This document shows positions 39,387-50,450 of a stretch of 64,000 nt of DNA, piece after piece. Each line of letters starts with the position of its first letter. Positions within the stretch are counted from its first letter, which is position 1. Under the pieces are notes generated by a model. The model had not been told where the DNA came from and made no database searches. It saw only the letters and a list, made by a program, of their open reading frames with translations. Both the position numbers and the translations under genes were made by a program. This stretch comes from Gammaproteobacteria bacterium (lineage in GTDB: Bacteria; Pseudomonadota; Gammaproteobacteria; GCA-001735895): assembly GCA_029862125.1 (NCBI GenBank), contig JAOTXY010000004.1, positions 1 to 64,000 of the forward strand, written 5' to 3'.

Positions 39387-41053
39387 TGCACAACCTGCTA
39401 CGCCTGATCTCGATTAACTTCACGTTGGCGCGTTTCGGCCTCGACCAGGTCGTTTTATCGCTTCATTTCTACCGCCCGCTTTACCTGTTGGGCAAGATTA
39501 ATCCGTTTAACTGGTTTCGCAGTAACGACCTGAGCGAAGCCGAGCGCCTGCGTTTATGCATCGAATCCCTGGGCCCGATCTTCATCAAGTTTGGACAGAT
39601 GATGGCGACGCGACGCGATCTGTTTGGTGATGAAATCACTGACGAACTAGAAAAGCTGCTCGACCAGGTGCCGCCATTCCCCTGGTACGAGGCACGCGAC
39701 ATTATCGAGCAGCAACTGGGAATGCCGCTGGAAAAAGCTTTCAAGAAATTCGATGAAAACGAAATCGCCTCTGCTTCAATTGCGCAGGTGTATGCTGCTC
39801 AACTGCCTGATGGTCAGGAAGTTATTGTAAAAATTGTACGCCCCGGGATTGAAAACAGGATTCGCCAGGATATCGAAGTCTTGTTGCTACTGGCAAAGAT
39901 GGCTGACCGCTACTGGGATGAAGCGAAGCGGGTCAAACCGATTCAAATTGTACGCGAATTTGAAACCACGATCTTCAACGAGCTCGACCTGGTTCGGGAA
40001 GCCGCGAATGCAAGTGAACTACGTCGTAATTTCGAGGGCTCACCCGATCTTTACGTGCCGTTTGTTCACTGGGAATATTGCCGCTCACGGGTCATGGTGA
40101 TGGAGCGTATCCACGGCATCCCGGTAACTGATATCAAGCAGCTTCGTGCACACGACATCAACTTCGAGGTTTTGTCGCGCAAGGGCGTAGAAATCTTTTT
40201 TACCCAGGTGTTTCGGCACAACTATTTCCATGCCGACATGCACCCCGGCAATATCTTCGTTGCATCCGGCAAGCCCGAAGACCCCAGGTATATCGCGGTT
40301 GATTTTGGCATCATGGGATCTTTGTCGACTAGCGATCAGCGCTATCTCGCAGAAAATTTCGCAGCGTTTTTTAATCGGGATTATCGACGGGTTGCCGAAC
40401 TTCACGTCGATTCTGGCTGGGTTGATCATGACACCCGTATCGATGAGTTCGAAGCTGCAATACGCAGTGTTTGCGAACCCATGTTTGAACGCCCGCTGGC
40501 AGAAATTTCTTTCGGCCAACTGTTGTTGCGTCTGTTTCAGACAGCACGCACATTTAACATGGAGATTCAACCCCAGCTGCTGCTGCTCGAAAAAACATTT
40601 CTACATATCGAGGGAATCGGTCGGCAGTTATATCCCCAGCTTGACCTCTGGGATACGGCTAAACCCTTCATCGAGCTATGGCTTTCAGAGCAACTCGGTA
40701 CACGCGCCCTGATCAAGGGTCTCAAGAAAAACCTGCCCTACATCGCCGAGCATTTGCCCGACCTGCCCCAGCTCGCCTTCAAGGCACTAGACCGGATTGC
40801 AAATGATGAGCTCAGGGTAGAATTGCGGTCGCGCCAGATAGATGATTTGAAACGGGAGATTCGCCAATCCAACCGGCGCAGTATTCGCGCCATCATCGGT
40901 GCCAGTTTTGTCATTAGCGCGTGCATCATCCTGGGCCTGGACGGCCTCGCGCCAATCATGGTTGGGAGTGGACAATTGATCGTGCCACTGCTGAGCGCGG
41001 CCCTTGCAATACCCGGGATTTACCTGCTAATCAGCAGTTATCTCGACAATTAG
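39386..41053 (+). CDS. ubiB: Probable protein kinase UbiB
   Basis: 555 residues. The ABC1/ADCK-type KxGQ motif lies in IFIKFGQMMATRRDL; later LPDGQEVIVKIVRPG, FHADMHPGNIFV and VDFGIMG supply catalytic residues. Two C-terminal helices (residues about 500-550) anchor it in the membrane. Has ATPase activity needed for ubiquinone synthesis. Overlaps the convergent gene at its 3' end by 4 bp. Confidence 0.97.
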   Translation: MHNLLRLISINFTLARFGLDQVVLSLHFYRPLYLLGKINPFNWFRSNDLSEAERLRLCIESLGPIFIKFGQMMATRRDLFGDEITDELEKLLDQVPPFPWYEARDIIEQQLGMPLEKAFKKFDENEIASASIAQVYAAQLPDGQEVIVKIVRPGIENRIRQDIEVLLLLAKMADRYWDEAKRVKPIQIVREFETTIFNELDLVREAANASELRRNFEGSPDLYVPFVHWEYCRSRVMVMERIHGIPVTDIKQLRAHDINFEVLSRKGVEIFFTQVFRHNYFHADMHPGNIFVASGKPEDPRYIAVDFGIMGSLSTSDQRYLAENFAAFFNRDYRRVAELHVDSGWVDHDTRIDEFEAAIRSVCEPMFERPLAEISFGQLLLRLFQTARTFNMEIQPQLLLLEKTFLHIEGIGRQLYPQLDLWDTAKPFIELWLSEQLGTRALIKGLKKNLPYIAEHLPDLPQLAFKALDRIANDELRVELRSRQIDDLKREIRQSNRRSIRAIIGASFVISACIILGLDGLAPIMVGSGQLIVPLLSAALAIPGIYLLISSYLDN

Positions 41054-41775
41054 CACTGCGCCCGGGTAAAGTTTTTATTCAGGCGCTTGCCATGCTTGTA
41101 ACCCTTCCAATAGGCCGATTTAACTTCTTCGCGGTATTCTTCCGGGATTGATAGCAGATATTCATTGTAATCCCGATTGAAAACCTTCTCGTCTTCGCAA
41201 AATTTGCGTTTGTAGGCAAGTTGACCGGTCAACTCGGCAATACGTAAATGACGGAATTTCGGATCCTCGGGTGGCAGCTCTTCCTTGACCTCTTCGACCT
41301 CGGGCCTGGCCGTACTCTCATCTTCGACAACATTGTCGTCAGCGGGCTCTTCGCTACGAAGACGTGAGCGCGTCAGGCGTTCACATTCATCCGTCGACAA
41401 TAACGGGGTTTCCTCTTTACTCTTATCGAAACCTTCCTGAAAAGCGTCACGCATGGGATCGCGACTTTCCTCGGGCATCAACTGAACGCGCTGGGTAAAC
41501 TCCGCGAGTACGCCGGCCTCACCACACTGCAAACGCGAATAGCTAAGGGTGCCAAGAGTCCTCGACAGGTTGACGATGGTGCTGGTTGCATTTTCGAGCG
41601 CCGCTGCATCGACTTCGGCACCGTCCTCGGAAGCCTGTTGGCTGAGCTCGTCAATCGCCTTATCGATGATCACCATGATCGAGTTCAAGCCCTGGTCGAG
41701 TAACTCGGCCCGAGCAGAAAATGACAGGCTCGACAGGATAAATAATACAAGCAGTAATTTTAAAGATTTCATCAC
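41050..41775 (-). CDS. Exported protein of unknown function
   Basis: 241 residues with a signal peptide (LKLLLVLFILSSLSFSARA). The mature protein has a highly acidic middle (EEPADDNVVEDESTARPEVEE) and a basic end. Cysteines occur at RLQCGEAG, DECERL, KFCEDE and the terminal C. I do not recognise a family. Convergent with ubiB. Confidence 0.75.
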   Translation of the reverse strand: MMKSLKLLLVLFILSSLSFSARAELLDQGLNSIMVIIDKAIDELSQQASEDGAEVDAAALENATSTIVNLSRTLGTLSYSRLQCGEAGVLAEFTQRVQLMPEESRDPMRDAFQEGFDKSKEETPLLSTDECERLTRSRLRSEEPADDNVVEDESTARPEVEEVKEELPPEDPKFRHLRIAELTGQLAYKRKFCEDEKVFNRDYNEYLLSIPEEYREEVKSAYWKGYKHGKRLNKNFTRAQC

Positions 41776-42065
41776 TTTACCGTAATCTGCTGATAGTCAA
41801 GATTAAATCATGGATCACACACTTCATCCAGTGCCCAAAGCCCCTCATTTTTGCGCTGCATCACAATTTCGAGGATAATGCGGCGTCTTTCAGGCCGTAT
41901 CACCGAATTGAAACACCGAATCGCTTCCTTAATGGTACCGCCCCACTGTCATCCCGGCGACAACCTCGACAACAGCAATTGCATCCCAGCAAGATGCTGT
42001 TTGTTCAGGATTGATAGCAAATCGCTGCCGGAAAGCAAATTCTTTTTACCGCGGCAGATCCGGGA

Positions 42066-43385
42066 ATGAGCGCGGCAACACCCAGAATCGGCTTCGTCAG
42101 CCTCGGATGTCCGAAGGCGACCGTCGACTCGGAACAGGTTATTACCCAGTTAAGTGCCGAGGGTTACAATATTGTGCCCGATTTCGATAACGCCGACATG
42201 GTTATCATCAATACCTGCGGATTTATCGATAGCGCTATCGAAGAATCACTCGATACAATCGACGAAGCACTGCATCAAAACGGTCGCGTCATCGTCACCG
42301 GTTGTCTCGGCACGCGCGCCGATATGATCAATAATCGCTTTCCATCGCTGCTTGCCGTTACCGGACCGCATGCCCGGGATGAAGTCATGCAGGCAGTGCA
42401 TAAACATTTACCGGCTCCACATGATCCGTTTCTGGACCTGGTGCCGAAACAGGGCGTGCGTCTAACGCCACGGCATTATGCCTACCTGAAAATATCCGAA
42501 GGCTGTAATCATCGTTGCAGCTTCTGCATTATTCCATCACTACGCGGTGACCTGGTAAGCAGGCCGATTGATGAAGTCATGGATGAAGCGCAAATTCTGG
42601 TTGATGCCGGTATCCGGGAGATCCTGGTAATTTCACAGGATACCAGTGCCTACGGTGTGGATTGCAAGTACAGCACTCGTTTCTGGCAGGGGCAGGCACT
42701 GCAAACCCGATTCCTGGACCTGGCCCGCGCCCTCGGCCAGCTGGGTGTCTGGGTTCGATTGCACTATGTTTACCCTTACCCGCATGTCGATGACGTGATT
42801 CCGCTAATGGCTGACGGCGCCATTCTTCCTTACCTGGATATGCCGATGCAGCACGCCAGCCCGCGCGTCCTGAAATCAATGAAACGGCCGGGAAATCGAG
42901 ATCGTATGCTCGAGCGTATTCTGAAATGGCGGGAGGTTTGCCCTGAGCTTGTAATCCGCAGCACCTTTATCGTCGGGTTTCCGGGAGAGACCGATTCAGA
43001 ATTCGAGGAATTACTCGATTTTCTCGAAGTTGCGCAACTCGACCGCGTCGGGTGTTTTACTTATTCCGCGGTCGAAGGCGCAACCGCCAACGCGTTCGCA
43101 AACCCGGTTGCGGAGACGCTGAAACAGGAACGTTATCACCGTTTCATGCTTAAACAGCAAGCTATCAGTGCGCAAAAATTGCAGCAACGCATCGGTCAAC
43201 AGATGACAGTGCTGGTGGAAACGAGTGATGCGCAAGGTTACGTGGGGCGCAGTTACGCCGATGCACCGGAAATTGACGGGGTGGTTAACATTGCCACTGA
43301 CCAAAAATTATCCCTGGGTGAATTCTATCGCGTCGAGATTGGCACCGCCGACGAATATGACCTTTACGCGCTGCCCAGCAGGTAG
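42066..43385 (+). CDS. rimO: Ribosomal protein uS12 methylthiotransferase RimO
   Basis: 439 residues. N-terminal MTTase cysteines Cys15, Cys51, Cys80 and the radical-SAM CNHRCSFC (Cys147, 151, 154) bind two 4Fe-4S clusters; a TRAM domain closes the C-terminus ([15 protein letters not shown]). Methylthiolates Asp of uS12. The 3' end overlaps the convergent Rieske gene by 22 bp. Confidence 0.97.
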   Translation: MSAATPRIGFVSLGCPKATVDSEQVITQLSAEGYNIVPDFDNADMVIINTCGFIDSAIEESLDTIDEALHQNGRVIVTGCLGTRADMINNRFPSLLAVTGPHARDEVMQAVHKHLPAPHDPFLDLVPKQGVRLTPRHYAYLKISEGCNHRCSFCIIPSLRGDLVSRPIDEVMDEAQILVDAGIREILVISQDTSAYGVDCKYSTRFWQGQALQTRFLDLARALGQLGVWVRLHYVYPYPHVDDVIPLMADGAILPYLDMPMQHASPRVLKSMKRPGNRDRMLERILKWREVCPELVIRSTFIVGFPGETDSEFEELLDFLEVAQLDRVGCFTYSAVEGATANAFANPVAETLKQERYHRFMLKQQAISAQKLQQRIGQQMTVLVETSDAQGYVGRSYADAPEIDGVVNIATDQKLSLGEFYRVEIGTADEYDLYALPSR

Positions 43386-43708
43386 ACCTTATCGCCTTCT
43401 ACCCTGATTGGCAGGGATTCCAGGCTTTCCCCCGGGCAGGGACCGAAAACGCATTCCCCGGTGTCGATCAAAAAACGTGCATCATGCACCGCGCACTGGA
43501 TCAGCGAGCCCTCGATATCGAGGAACTGGTGGTCAACCCAGTCCAACGGCGATCCTGTATGCGGGCAACTATTGCGGTAAGCAAAACATTCTCCATCGCG
43601 TCGTACGACAAAGCCGTCAACCTGTTTTCCGGCACAATCGAGCGAAAACCCATAGGACCCGGGGTCGGACAACCGTTCCAGTTCACAAATAAAGACCAAA
43701 TTTTCCAT
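43364..43708 (-). CDS. Rieske 2Fe-2S domain protein
   Basis: About 114 residues from the ATG at 43708 ([13 protein letters not shown]). [13 protein letters not shown] and [11 protein letters not shown] provide the C-x-H and C-x2-H cluster ligands. Probably a soluble Rieske ferredoxin. A longer frame back to 43768 would add MSCCGG-type residues with no support. Antisense to the 5' part of a long plus-strand frame. Confidence 0.85.
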   Translation of the reverse strand: MENLVFICELERLSDPGSYGFSLDCAGKQVDGFVVRRDGECFAYRNSCPHTGSPLDWVDHQFLDIEGSLIQCAVHDARFLIDTGECVFGPCPGESLESLPIRVEGDKVYLLGSA

Positions 43709-43822
43709 ATTTTTGCTTATAAATCCTCTCTTACAGCCGATAACAATTGGGCCACCACAACAAGACAAGAATCTGAATTCACCCCGGACCAGGCAAGGTT
43801 AAGGGTCAAGGATACTGAATTA

Positions 43823-45376
43823 ATGCTGCACAAGGTCGAACAAAATAGCGACTGGAAGTCGAGATATCAAGACGCACTCAAAGATCTTGAGGCGCGCGAG
43901 CAGGGGTGGGTGCAAAGCGAGGAGCTGCTGCGTAAGGCAATCGCCCGTTTGAGCGCTACCTGTCGTGGGCTCGATACAAGGCTGGATAAGCAGCTAAACA
44001 CCATCGAACAGCTATCGCGGGAAAAACACGACGATAAGCTTGTCGATGCGCTCGATCAGCTCGCCCAGGTAGTGACCTCCCCCGGTAATTCGAAAGTGAG
44101 CACCAAAACGCGTCGTTCCGACCCGATTATGCTGATGCTCGAACTGTTACAGAACATTCATTTTGATACCTCGCAGCGCGGTCAATTGAAAGAAATTTGC
44201 TCTGACTTACTGAAGTCAGTCGCCAATGGCCACGATAGCGATTCGGTCAGCGTCTACATTCAAAAGCTCTCCGAATTGATCAACGAGAATTTCGATAACA
44301 TTAACAGCGGCGGTCAGCCTTCGAAGCCCGGTGAGACACATATCGATCAGCTGATGACATCTCTGCTGGAACGACTTACGCTTATTCAGGGCGCAGACAG
44401 TAGCGCGCAAGAGATCCAGGAACGAGTCCACGAAGGGGTCGATGATGAGCAGTGGACCGACACCTTAAACGATATTGTCAATTCAATTTCGGGGTCAATA
44501 AAAAACCTGGAGCAGGAAAAGCGTGAACTTGAAAATTTCATTGTCAAGGTTACCGAACAACTCGAAGACGTAACCCAGACCATCGTAGAAGATCAGAAGG
44601 ACCACGAGTCCAATCACGAAGATGCAAAGTCTCTGCAAAGTTTTGTGCAGGAAGGTATGGAGTTAATCCAGAAAAACGTCCAGTCAAGCAATGACCTGCA
44701 AGAAGTGAAGTCCGGGGTAGCCAAGAATATTGATGACATTCGTGGTGGCGTCGACGAATTCGCGGATCGCTTCGACGAGCGCCACGACGCAACCGCCGAA
44801 CGCAATCTCAAGCTCACCGAGCAACTCTCCCAAATGGAACAGGAAACCCAGGAATTGCAGGTCATGCTGCAGGAAAACCGGACCAAACTGCTTTATGACG
44901 CGCTAACCGGTGTTTATAGTCGCATGGCCTACGACGAGCGCATTGAACAGGAACTCGCACGCTGGACTCGCTACGATACTCCCTTTAGCTATGTCATTCT
45001 CGACATCGATTTCTTTAAGCGCATTAACGATTCCTACGGGCATAACGCCGGAGACAAGGCATTAAAAATCGTCGCCCAGCTGATGACGAAATATGTACGC
45101 CAATCGGATTACGTTTTTCGCATCGGCGGTGAAGAATTCGTGCTGCTATTGACAAATACTGCGCAAGACAATGCCGACAAGATGGTGGAAAAGATGCGCG
45201 CGGGGATCGCCGCCAGCAGTTTTCATTTCAAGGGCGAACCGGTAACCCTGACGTTATCAGCGGGCATTACTGAAACCCGCAAAGGCGATAGTGTCGAGTC
45301 GATTTATGAGCGTGCGGACAAGGCCCTTTACAAGGCCAAGAATTCTGGACGTGATTGCCAGTTTATTGCCGATTAA
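43823..45376 (+). CDS. GGDEF diguanylate cyclase with long coiled-coil N-terminus
   Basis: About 517 residues. The N-terminal 340 residues are mostly helical and acidic, with no membrane helix, and include a coiled coil before the catalytic domain (TEQLSQMEQETQELQVMLQ). The GGDEF domain has DALTGVYSR, DIDFFKRINDSYGHNAGD and the active site RIGGEEF, with the inhibitory site RQSD five residues ahead. Makes c-di-GMP. The frame runs back to 43484, but that part is antisense to the Rieske gene; ATG 43823 is the first plausible start. Confidence 0.88.
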   Translation: MLHKVEQNSDWKSRYQDALKDLEAREQGWVQSEELLRKAIARLSATCRGLDTRLDKQLNTIEQLSREKHDDKLVDALDQLAQVVTSPGNSKVSTKTRRSDPIMLMLELLQNIHFDTSQRGQLKEICSDLLKSVANGHDSDSVSVYIQKLSELINENFDNINSGGQPSKPGETHIDQLMTSLLERLTLIQGADSSAQEIQERVHEGVDDEQWTDTLNDIVNSISGSIKNLEQEKRELENFIVKVTEQLEDVTQTIVEDQKDHESNHEDAKSLQSFVQEGMELIQKNVQSSNDLQEVKSGVAKNIDDIRGGVDEFADRFDERHDATAERNLKLTEQLSQMEQETQELQVMLQENRTKLLYDALTGVYSRMAYDERIEQELARWTRYDTPFSYVILDIDFFKRINDSYGHNAGDKALKIVAQLMTKYVRQSDYVFRIGGEEFVLLLTNTAQDNADKMVEKMRAGIAASSFHFKGEPVTLTLSAGITETRKGDSVESIYERADKALYKAKNSGRDCQFIAD

Positions 45377-45603
45377 CTGGCCTCGTCGGGTGTCTTCGCA
45401 ACAATGGTCAATGCATGCAGTTCCCCGGAGGTAATTTCATCGTTGACACAGGCATAGACCAACTGGTGGCGTTTTATTGGTGTCAGGCCTGCGAAAGTAT
45501 CGCTGACGACGTTGGCAACAAACTTGCCCTCGCCGCCACTAACTTCAATCGCAGCGTCAGGCATGCCGGTTGCGATTAACTGCTGAATGTGTTCTGGAGT
45601 CAT
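45373..45603 (-). CDS. ibaG: BolA/IbaG family protein
   Basis: 76 residues: HIQQLIATGMPDAAIEVSG and the conserved RHQLVYACVNDEITSGELHAL with the RH(R/Q)xVY motif. BolA-type proteins partner monothiol glutaredoxins through the conserved His and help iron-sulfur maturation. Convergent 4 bp overlap with the cyclase. Confidence 0.88.
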   Translation of the reverse strand: MTPEHIQQLIATGMPDAAIEVSGGEGKFVANVVSDTFAGLTPIKRHQLVYACVNDEITSGELHALTIVAKTPDEAS

Positions 45604-45669
45604 GGATTAAGGCATTTAAGTCAATCGATGGATTGATAAACTATATTACAAGAGGTGTTGGTAATTACC

Positions 45670-46074
45670 ATGAAAAAACTATTTTTATGTTCAATAATGT
45701 TGATGTTCTGCCTTACCCAGGTACAAGCCGCCGAGGACGAGGCAAAAGCATCGACAACATCGGCTTATGTTTCACTCGGCGACCCGATGGTGCTCAACCT
45801 TAGCGGCCCCAGGCGATTGACTTTCCTGCAACTCAGTGCGGATGTTTTAGTCAGTGACTCTGATGCCGAGGCAACCATCAAGACGCACGTGCCGGCGATT
45901 CGACATAGCCTGATCATGCTGCTTAGCGAACAAAAGGCTGGCGATATCAAGTCACCCGCCCGGCGCGAGGAAATTCGCCAACAGGCAACCTCACAGGTAC
46001 AGGCGCTGATTGCCGACCTGTCCGGTAGCGAGAACGTCGGCGAAATCCTGTTCTCCAACATCCTCGTCCAGTAA
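45670..46074 (+). CDS. FliL-like exported protein
   Basis: About 134 residues with a signal-peptide-like start (KKLFLCSIMLMFCLTQVQAA) and a FliL-type periplasmic domain (YVSLGDPMVLNL, RLTFLQLSADVLVSD, HVPAIRHSLIMLLSEQ, EILFSNILVQ). FliL supports the flagellar motor, but here no flagellar genes are near and the usual N-terminal anchor is cleaved or short. An orphan homologue. ATG 45670 preferred to the TTG at 45655. Confidence 0.85.
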   Translation: MKKLFLCSIMLMFCLTQVQAAEDEAKASTTSAYVSLGDPMVLNLSGPRRLTFLQLSADVLVSDSDAEATIKTHVPAIRHSLIMLLSEQKAGDIKSPARREEIRQQATSQVQALIADLSGSENVGEILFSNILVQ

Positions 46075-46110
46075 CCCATCCGCAGGCCAACTCCACAAGT
46101 TCCTGATAGC

Positions 46111-46240
46111 GCTATCTCGGGGGAAAGCCCGCAAAAGACGCTCCCAACCGGCGCAAGCGCCGGTTGGTCCATCCATGGAACCGCTTGGAGCTCGGCATCC
46201 ATGCCTCGCTACACTTTTGCGCCCTTTCCCCCGAGATAGC
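46111..46240. repeat. Inverted-repeat element A (possible MITE/REP-like)
   Basis: 27 bp arms at 46111-46137 and 46214-46240 (GCTATCTCGGGGGAAAG...) pair except for three bases. Inside is a perfect 11 bp hairpin, CCAACCGGCGC/GCGCCGGTTGG (46144-46167), plus two CATCCATG words. No coding. Lies between the convergent FliL-like and rnd genes. Confidence 0.8.
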
Positions 46241-46251
46241 TCGATTTTCGA

Positions 46252-46377
46252 GGTTTTGGTGTCGCGGTATCTTTGCGGGACGCTGCGCAACAGGGATGTT
46301 GTGATACGGCACTCCGGGCGCGAGCCTACATGGATGTATTTACGGCGATCCGGCAAAGATACCGCGACACCAAAACC
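46252..46377. repeat. Inverted-repeat element B (possible MITE/REP-like)
   Basis: Perfect 25 bp arms GGTTTTGGTGTCGCGGTATC.. at 46252-46276 and 46353-46377. The 76 bp between them holds CAGGGATGTTGT and CATGGATGTATT. Similar size and plan to element A, 11 bp away. The pair fills the 339 bp gap between the FliL-like gene and rnd. Confidence 0.82.
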
Positions 46378-46413
46378 GTAAATACTGTGCTGATCGATGG
46401 GTCCGTGAATGGG

Positions 46414-47574
46414 TTATTTGGGGTCGAGCTTGTGGTCTTCGTTATCGACGCTGATAGCGGACTGGTCATGGATAAACTCGAGTAGTTGCTCACCCGCCAT
46501 CGAAAAACGCCAACCCTGGGTCAGCCGGCTGCTTTTTCGATTCACAATCAGGCTATCGATATCCTTGCGCGTGGCAAGCGTGGCGAGCGCAATCTGATTC
46601 TGATCCGCGATCTTTCGGCACAAGGCCATCAGGCTGTCACCCAGCGCTAGTTGCTGTTTGTTCAAATTTCTCAACTTGTCATGTTGTGGCCACTGCGCCG
46701 AATCGACCGTCTTTGCGTGCGCAACGATTTTTAACAGCTCTTCACCATGGCGCCTGGCAGTTTTTTCACTCAGCTCGGGAATTCGCGCCAGGTCTTCGAA
46801 GTCTTCAGGTTTCTGGCGTGCAATTTCGACCAGGGCATCATCCTTGGCTATCCAGCGTCGCGGTCGGTTCTGTTGCTGCGCCAGTTCCTCGCGCCAGCGG
46901 CACAAGTCACTTGCGATTTGCAGCTTTTCGTCTTTGAGCTTGAGCACACCTTTGAGCCGCCGCCATAATTGCGACTTGTCTACCTGGTAGTTCTCCGGCT
47001 CACTCATCGCAACTAAGTCCTTTTCAATCCAGCTGCTGCGCCGGGTTGAATCAAGCTTCTGCTTTAGCGCTTCATAAACTGCTATCAGGTGGCGCACATC
47101 GTCCATCGCATAATTGAGTTCATCCAGGCTCAAGGGTCTGCGAAGCCAGTTAGCGCGCGTATGTTTTTTATCGAGCGTCACCCCGGTAATCTGTTGTACC
47201 AGGTCTGCATATGAAATCTGGTGGTTGTAGCCGAGCACCGCGGCGGCTATTTGAGTATCGAACACGGGCGCAGGCACTGCTGCAAACTTCTGGTAAAGAA
47301 TTTCAAGATCTTGTGAAGGCGAATGAAATACTTTCAACAGGTCCGGCTTGACCAGCAATGCAGCCAGCGGCTCGAATTCAGTAATCGCAAGTGGATCAAC
47401 ACAGGCCAGTTGATCGCCGCTCGCAATCTGTATCAACGCCAGCTCAGGATAATAGGTACTCTCACGGATGAACTCGGTATCGATCACACAATAGGTGGCT
47501 TCGCCTATCCCTGCGCAAAACCGCACCAACCCGGCATTATTGTCGATGTATTCATAATCCTGTTGTGCAGCCAA
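46414..47574 (-). CDS. rnd: Ribonuclease D
   Basis: 386 residues. DEDDy exonuclease motifs: CVIDTEFIRES (Asp32, Glu34), FHSPSQDLEIL, and YAMDDVRHLIAVY (Tyr/Asp), followed by two HRDC-type helical domains. A 3'-5' exonuclease trimming tRNA and other RNAs. Convergent with element B and the FliL-like gene. Confidence 0.96.
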   Translation of the reverse strand: MAAQQDYEYIDNNAGLVRFCAGIGEATYCVIDTEFIRESTYYPELALIQIASGDQLACVDPLAITEFEPLAALLVKPDLLKVFHSPSQDLEILYQKFAAVPAPVFDTQIAAAVLGYNHQISYADLVQQITGVTLDKKHTRANWLRRPLSLDELNYAMDDVRHLIAVYEALKQKLDSTRRSSWIEKDLVAMSEPENYQVDKSQLWRRLKGVLKLKDEKLQIASDLCRWREELAQQQNRPRRWIAKDDALVEIARQKPEDFEDLARIPELSEKTARRHGEELLKIVAHAKTVDSAQWPQHDKLRNLNKQQLALGDSLMALCRKIADQNQIALATLATRKDIDSLIVNRKSSRLTQGWRFSMAGEQLLEFIHDQSAISVDNEDHKLDPK

Positions 47575-47581
47575 AATGCTG

Positions 47582-48061
47582 CTACCTCAACAACGCTTTG
47601 CGTCGGATATCGCGCAATATCACGAACACCCAGGGCCAGATCAACATACCAATAAACGGTGCTGCAAAGAAAGTCAGCAAGGGTGTCGGCCGACCCAGTA
47701 TGCCCTCCACCCAGGCCACTATCACCTGGTCGATCAACAACAGTACGAATATGTAAATCGCTTGCTGGGCCAGGGCCAGTACACGAATGCGCTGGTAAAG
47801 GTTCAGATTGATGTAAATGATAAGTAGTAGTGGCAGGGTGTGCTGACCGAGTAGCGTGCCGAGCGAGGTATCAAGAATGATGCCGGTAAAAAACGCAAAC
47901 CACAGGCCGACACGCTTGGGCAAGGCCATGCTCCAGTAAATCAGCGTCAATGCTATCCAGTTTGGTCGATAAATCTGTACCCAGTCCGGTAGTGGCAGAA
48001 TCATCAAAACCAGGGCCGCCAGCAAGCTTAAATATATAACCAGATATTTCAGCTGCGACAT
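47582..48061 (-). CDS. mreD: Rod-shape determining protein MreD
   Basis: 159 residues with five to six membrane helices; RPNWIALTLIYWSMALPKRVG, FFTGIILDTSLGTLLGQHTL and the end helix WPWVFVILRDIRRKAL are typical. Third gene of mreBCD. Ends 7 bp before rnd. Confidence 0.95.
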   Translation of the reverse strand: MSQLKYLVIYLSLLAALVLMILPLPDWVQIYRPNWIALTLIYWSMALPKRVGLWFAFFTGIILDTSLGTLLGQHTLPLLLIIYINLNLYQRIRVLALAQQAIYIFVLLLIDQVIVAWVEGILGRPTPLLTFFAAPFIGMLIWPWVFVILRDIRRKALLR

Positions 48062-48062
48062 T

Positions 48063-48881
48063 TTATTGTCTGGGTTTTATGACGAGTACTTCGCGACTGG
48101 AATCGAGCCGGGCCTTGGGTTCGGCCAGAACCGATACGAATCCGCGCACCTTGTCTTCGCTTATTGCGGTTACCCTGGCAACCGGATAATCCGGCGGGAA
48201 CCGCCCTCCCAGGCCCGATGTAACCAGTTCATCATCGACCATGATATCCGCCGTTGCGGGCAGGTAACGCAACTCAAGCTGGCGCGTCGAGCCCCGGCCA
48301 AACGCAACCGAGCGAGTGCCGCTGCGGATAAACTGCACCGGAATTGCATGCTCCGGGTCGGATATCAGGATAATTGTCGCCGATTGAGGATTGACATGAA
48401 TGACCTGGCCCATAATACCGAAATCATCAATTACGGCGTGGCCCATTGCGACACCATCACTACTACCCTTGTTAATCTCGATAAGCTGGCTATATGGATT
48501 CTGGTCCACCGATAAAAGTTCGGCAACGATAACTTCGTCGGCAATCTTGCGCGACGAACCTAGCAGATTACGCAGACGCGCATTTTCTTCCGCCAGGATT
48601 TCAAGTTTTTGCAGGCGTGCGCTGAGAATGCGCCCCTCGGCCTTGAGTGATTCGTTTTCTTCCAATAACTCGGTATGTGAGGTGAACCAGTCGTTGAGCC
48701 AGTTGCCACCAGTCGCCGGCAAACTGACCAGGTATCTGAGGGGAGAAAGGGCCAGGGAAATGTTGGTGCGTACGATCTCGAGATGCTGAAACCGATGATC
48801 GACAACCATCATCGCAATACAAAACCCAATCAGAAACAGCGCCTGTAATGTTGCGCCACGAACCTCGATTATTGTCTTCAT
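48063..48881 (-). CDS. mreC: Rod-shape determining protein MreC
   Basis: 272 residues: a membrane helix (LQALFLIGFCIAMMVVD), a coiled coil (ELLEENESLKAEGRILSARL), and the two-barrel periplasmic domain (GHAVIDDFGIMGQVIHVNP, ILISDPEHAIPVQFIRSG, YPVARVTAI). Links the elongasome across the membrane. Starts after mreB and leads into mreD. Confidence 0.96.
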   Translation of the reverse strand: MKTIIEVRGATLQALFLIGFCIAMMVVDHRFQHLEIVRTNISLALSPLRYLVSLPATGGNWLNDWFTSHTELLEENESLKAEGRILSARLQKLEILAEENARLRNLLGSSRKIADEVIVAELLSVDQNPYSQLIEINKGSSDGVAMGHAVIDDFGIMGQVIHVNPQSATIILISDPEHAIPVQFIRSGTRSVAFGRGSTRQLELRYLPATADIMVDDELVTSGLGGRFPPDYPVARVTAISEDKVRGFVSVLAEPKARLDSSREVLVIKPRQ

Positions 48882-48903
48882 TTAGGCAGTGGCCGATCGA
48901 TTT

Positions 48904-50162
<1,259 letters not shown>

Positions 50163-50450
50163 ATGACCCTGAAATCCGAAGACATTCGCAATATAGCTCA
50201 CCTCGCGCGACTGCACATTGACGAAGACGCAATTGACGATTATGTAGACGATTTATCCAACATTCTGTCACTGGTCGACCAGATGAACCAGGTCGATAGC
50301 AGCAGCGTCGCGCCGCTGTCAAATCCACTCGATGCAACCCAACGACTGCGTGCCGATGAAGTCACCGAAACCAACCAGCGCGACAAGTTTCAGCAAATCG
50401 CCCCCGATGTTGCCGATGGGTTTTACCGGGTGCCCAAGGTAATTGAATAA
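50163..50450 (+). CDS. gatC: Glutamyl/aspartyl-tRNA amidotransferase subunit C
   Basis: 95 residues: [54 protein letters not shown] and [11 protein letters not shown]. Small subunit clamping GatA and GatB. The stop overlaps the gatA start (TAATG). Confidence 0.96.
   Translation: MTLKSEDIRNIAHLARLHIDEDAIDDYVDDLSNILSLVDQMNQVDSSSVAPLSNPLDATQRLRADEVTETNQRDKFQQIAPDVADGFYRVPKVIE

Noticed and set aside
43484-43822. N-terminal extension of the cyclase
   Set aside because: Most of it is antisense to the Rieske gene and shows no domain.
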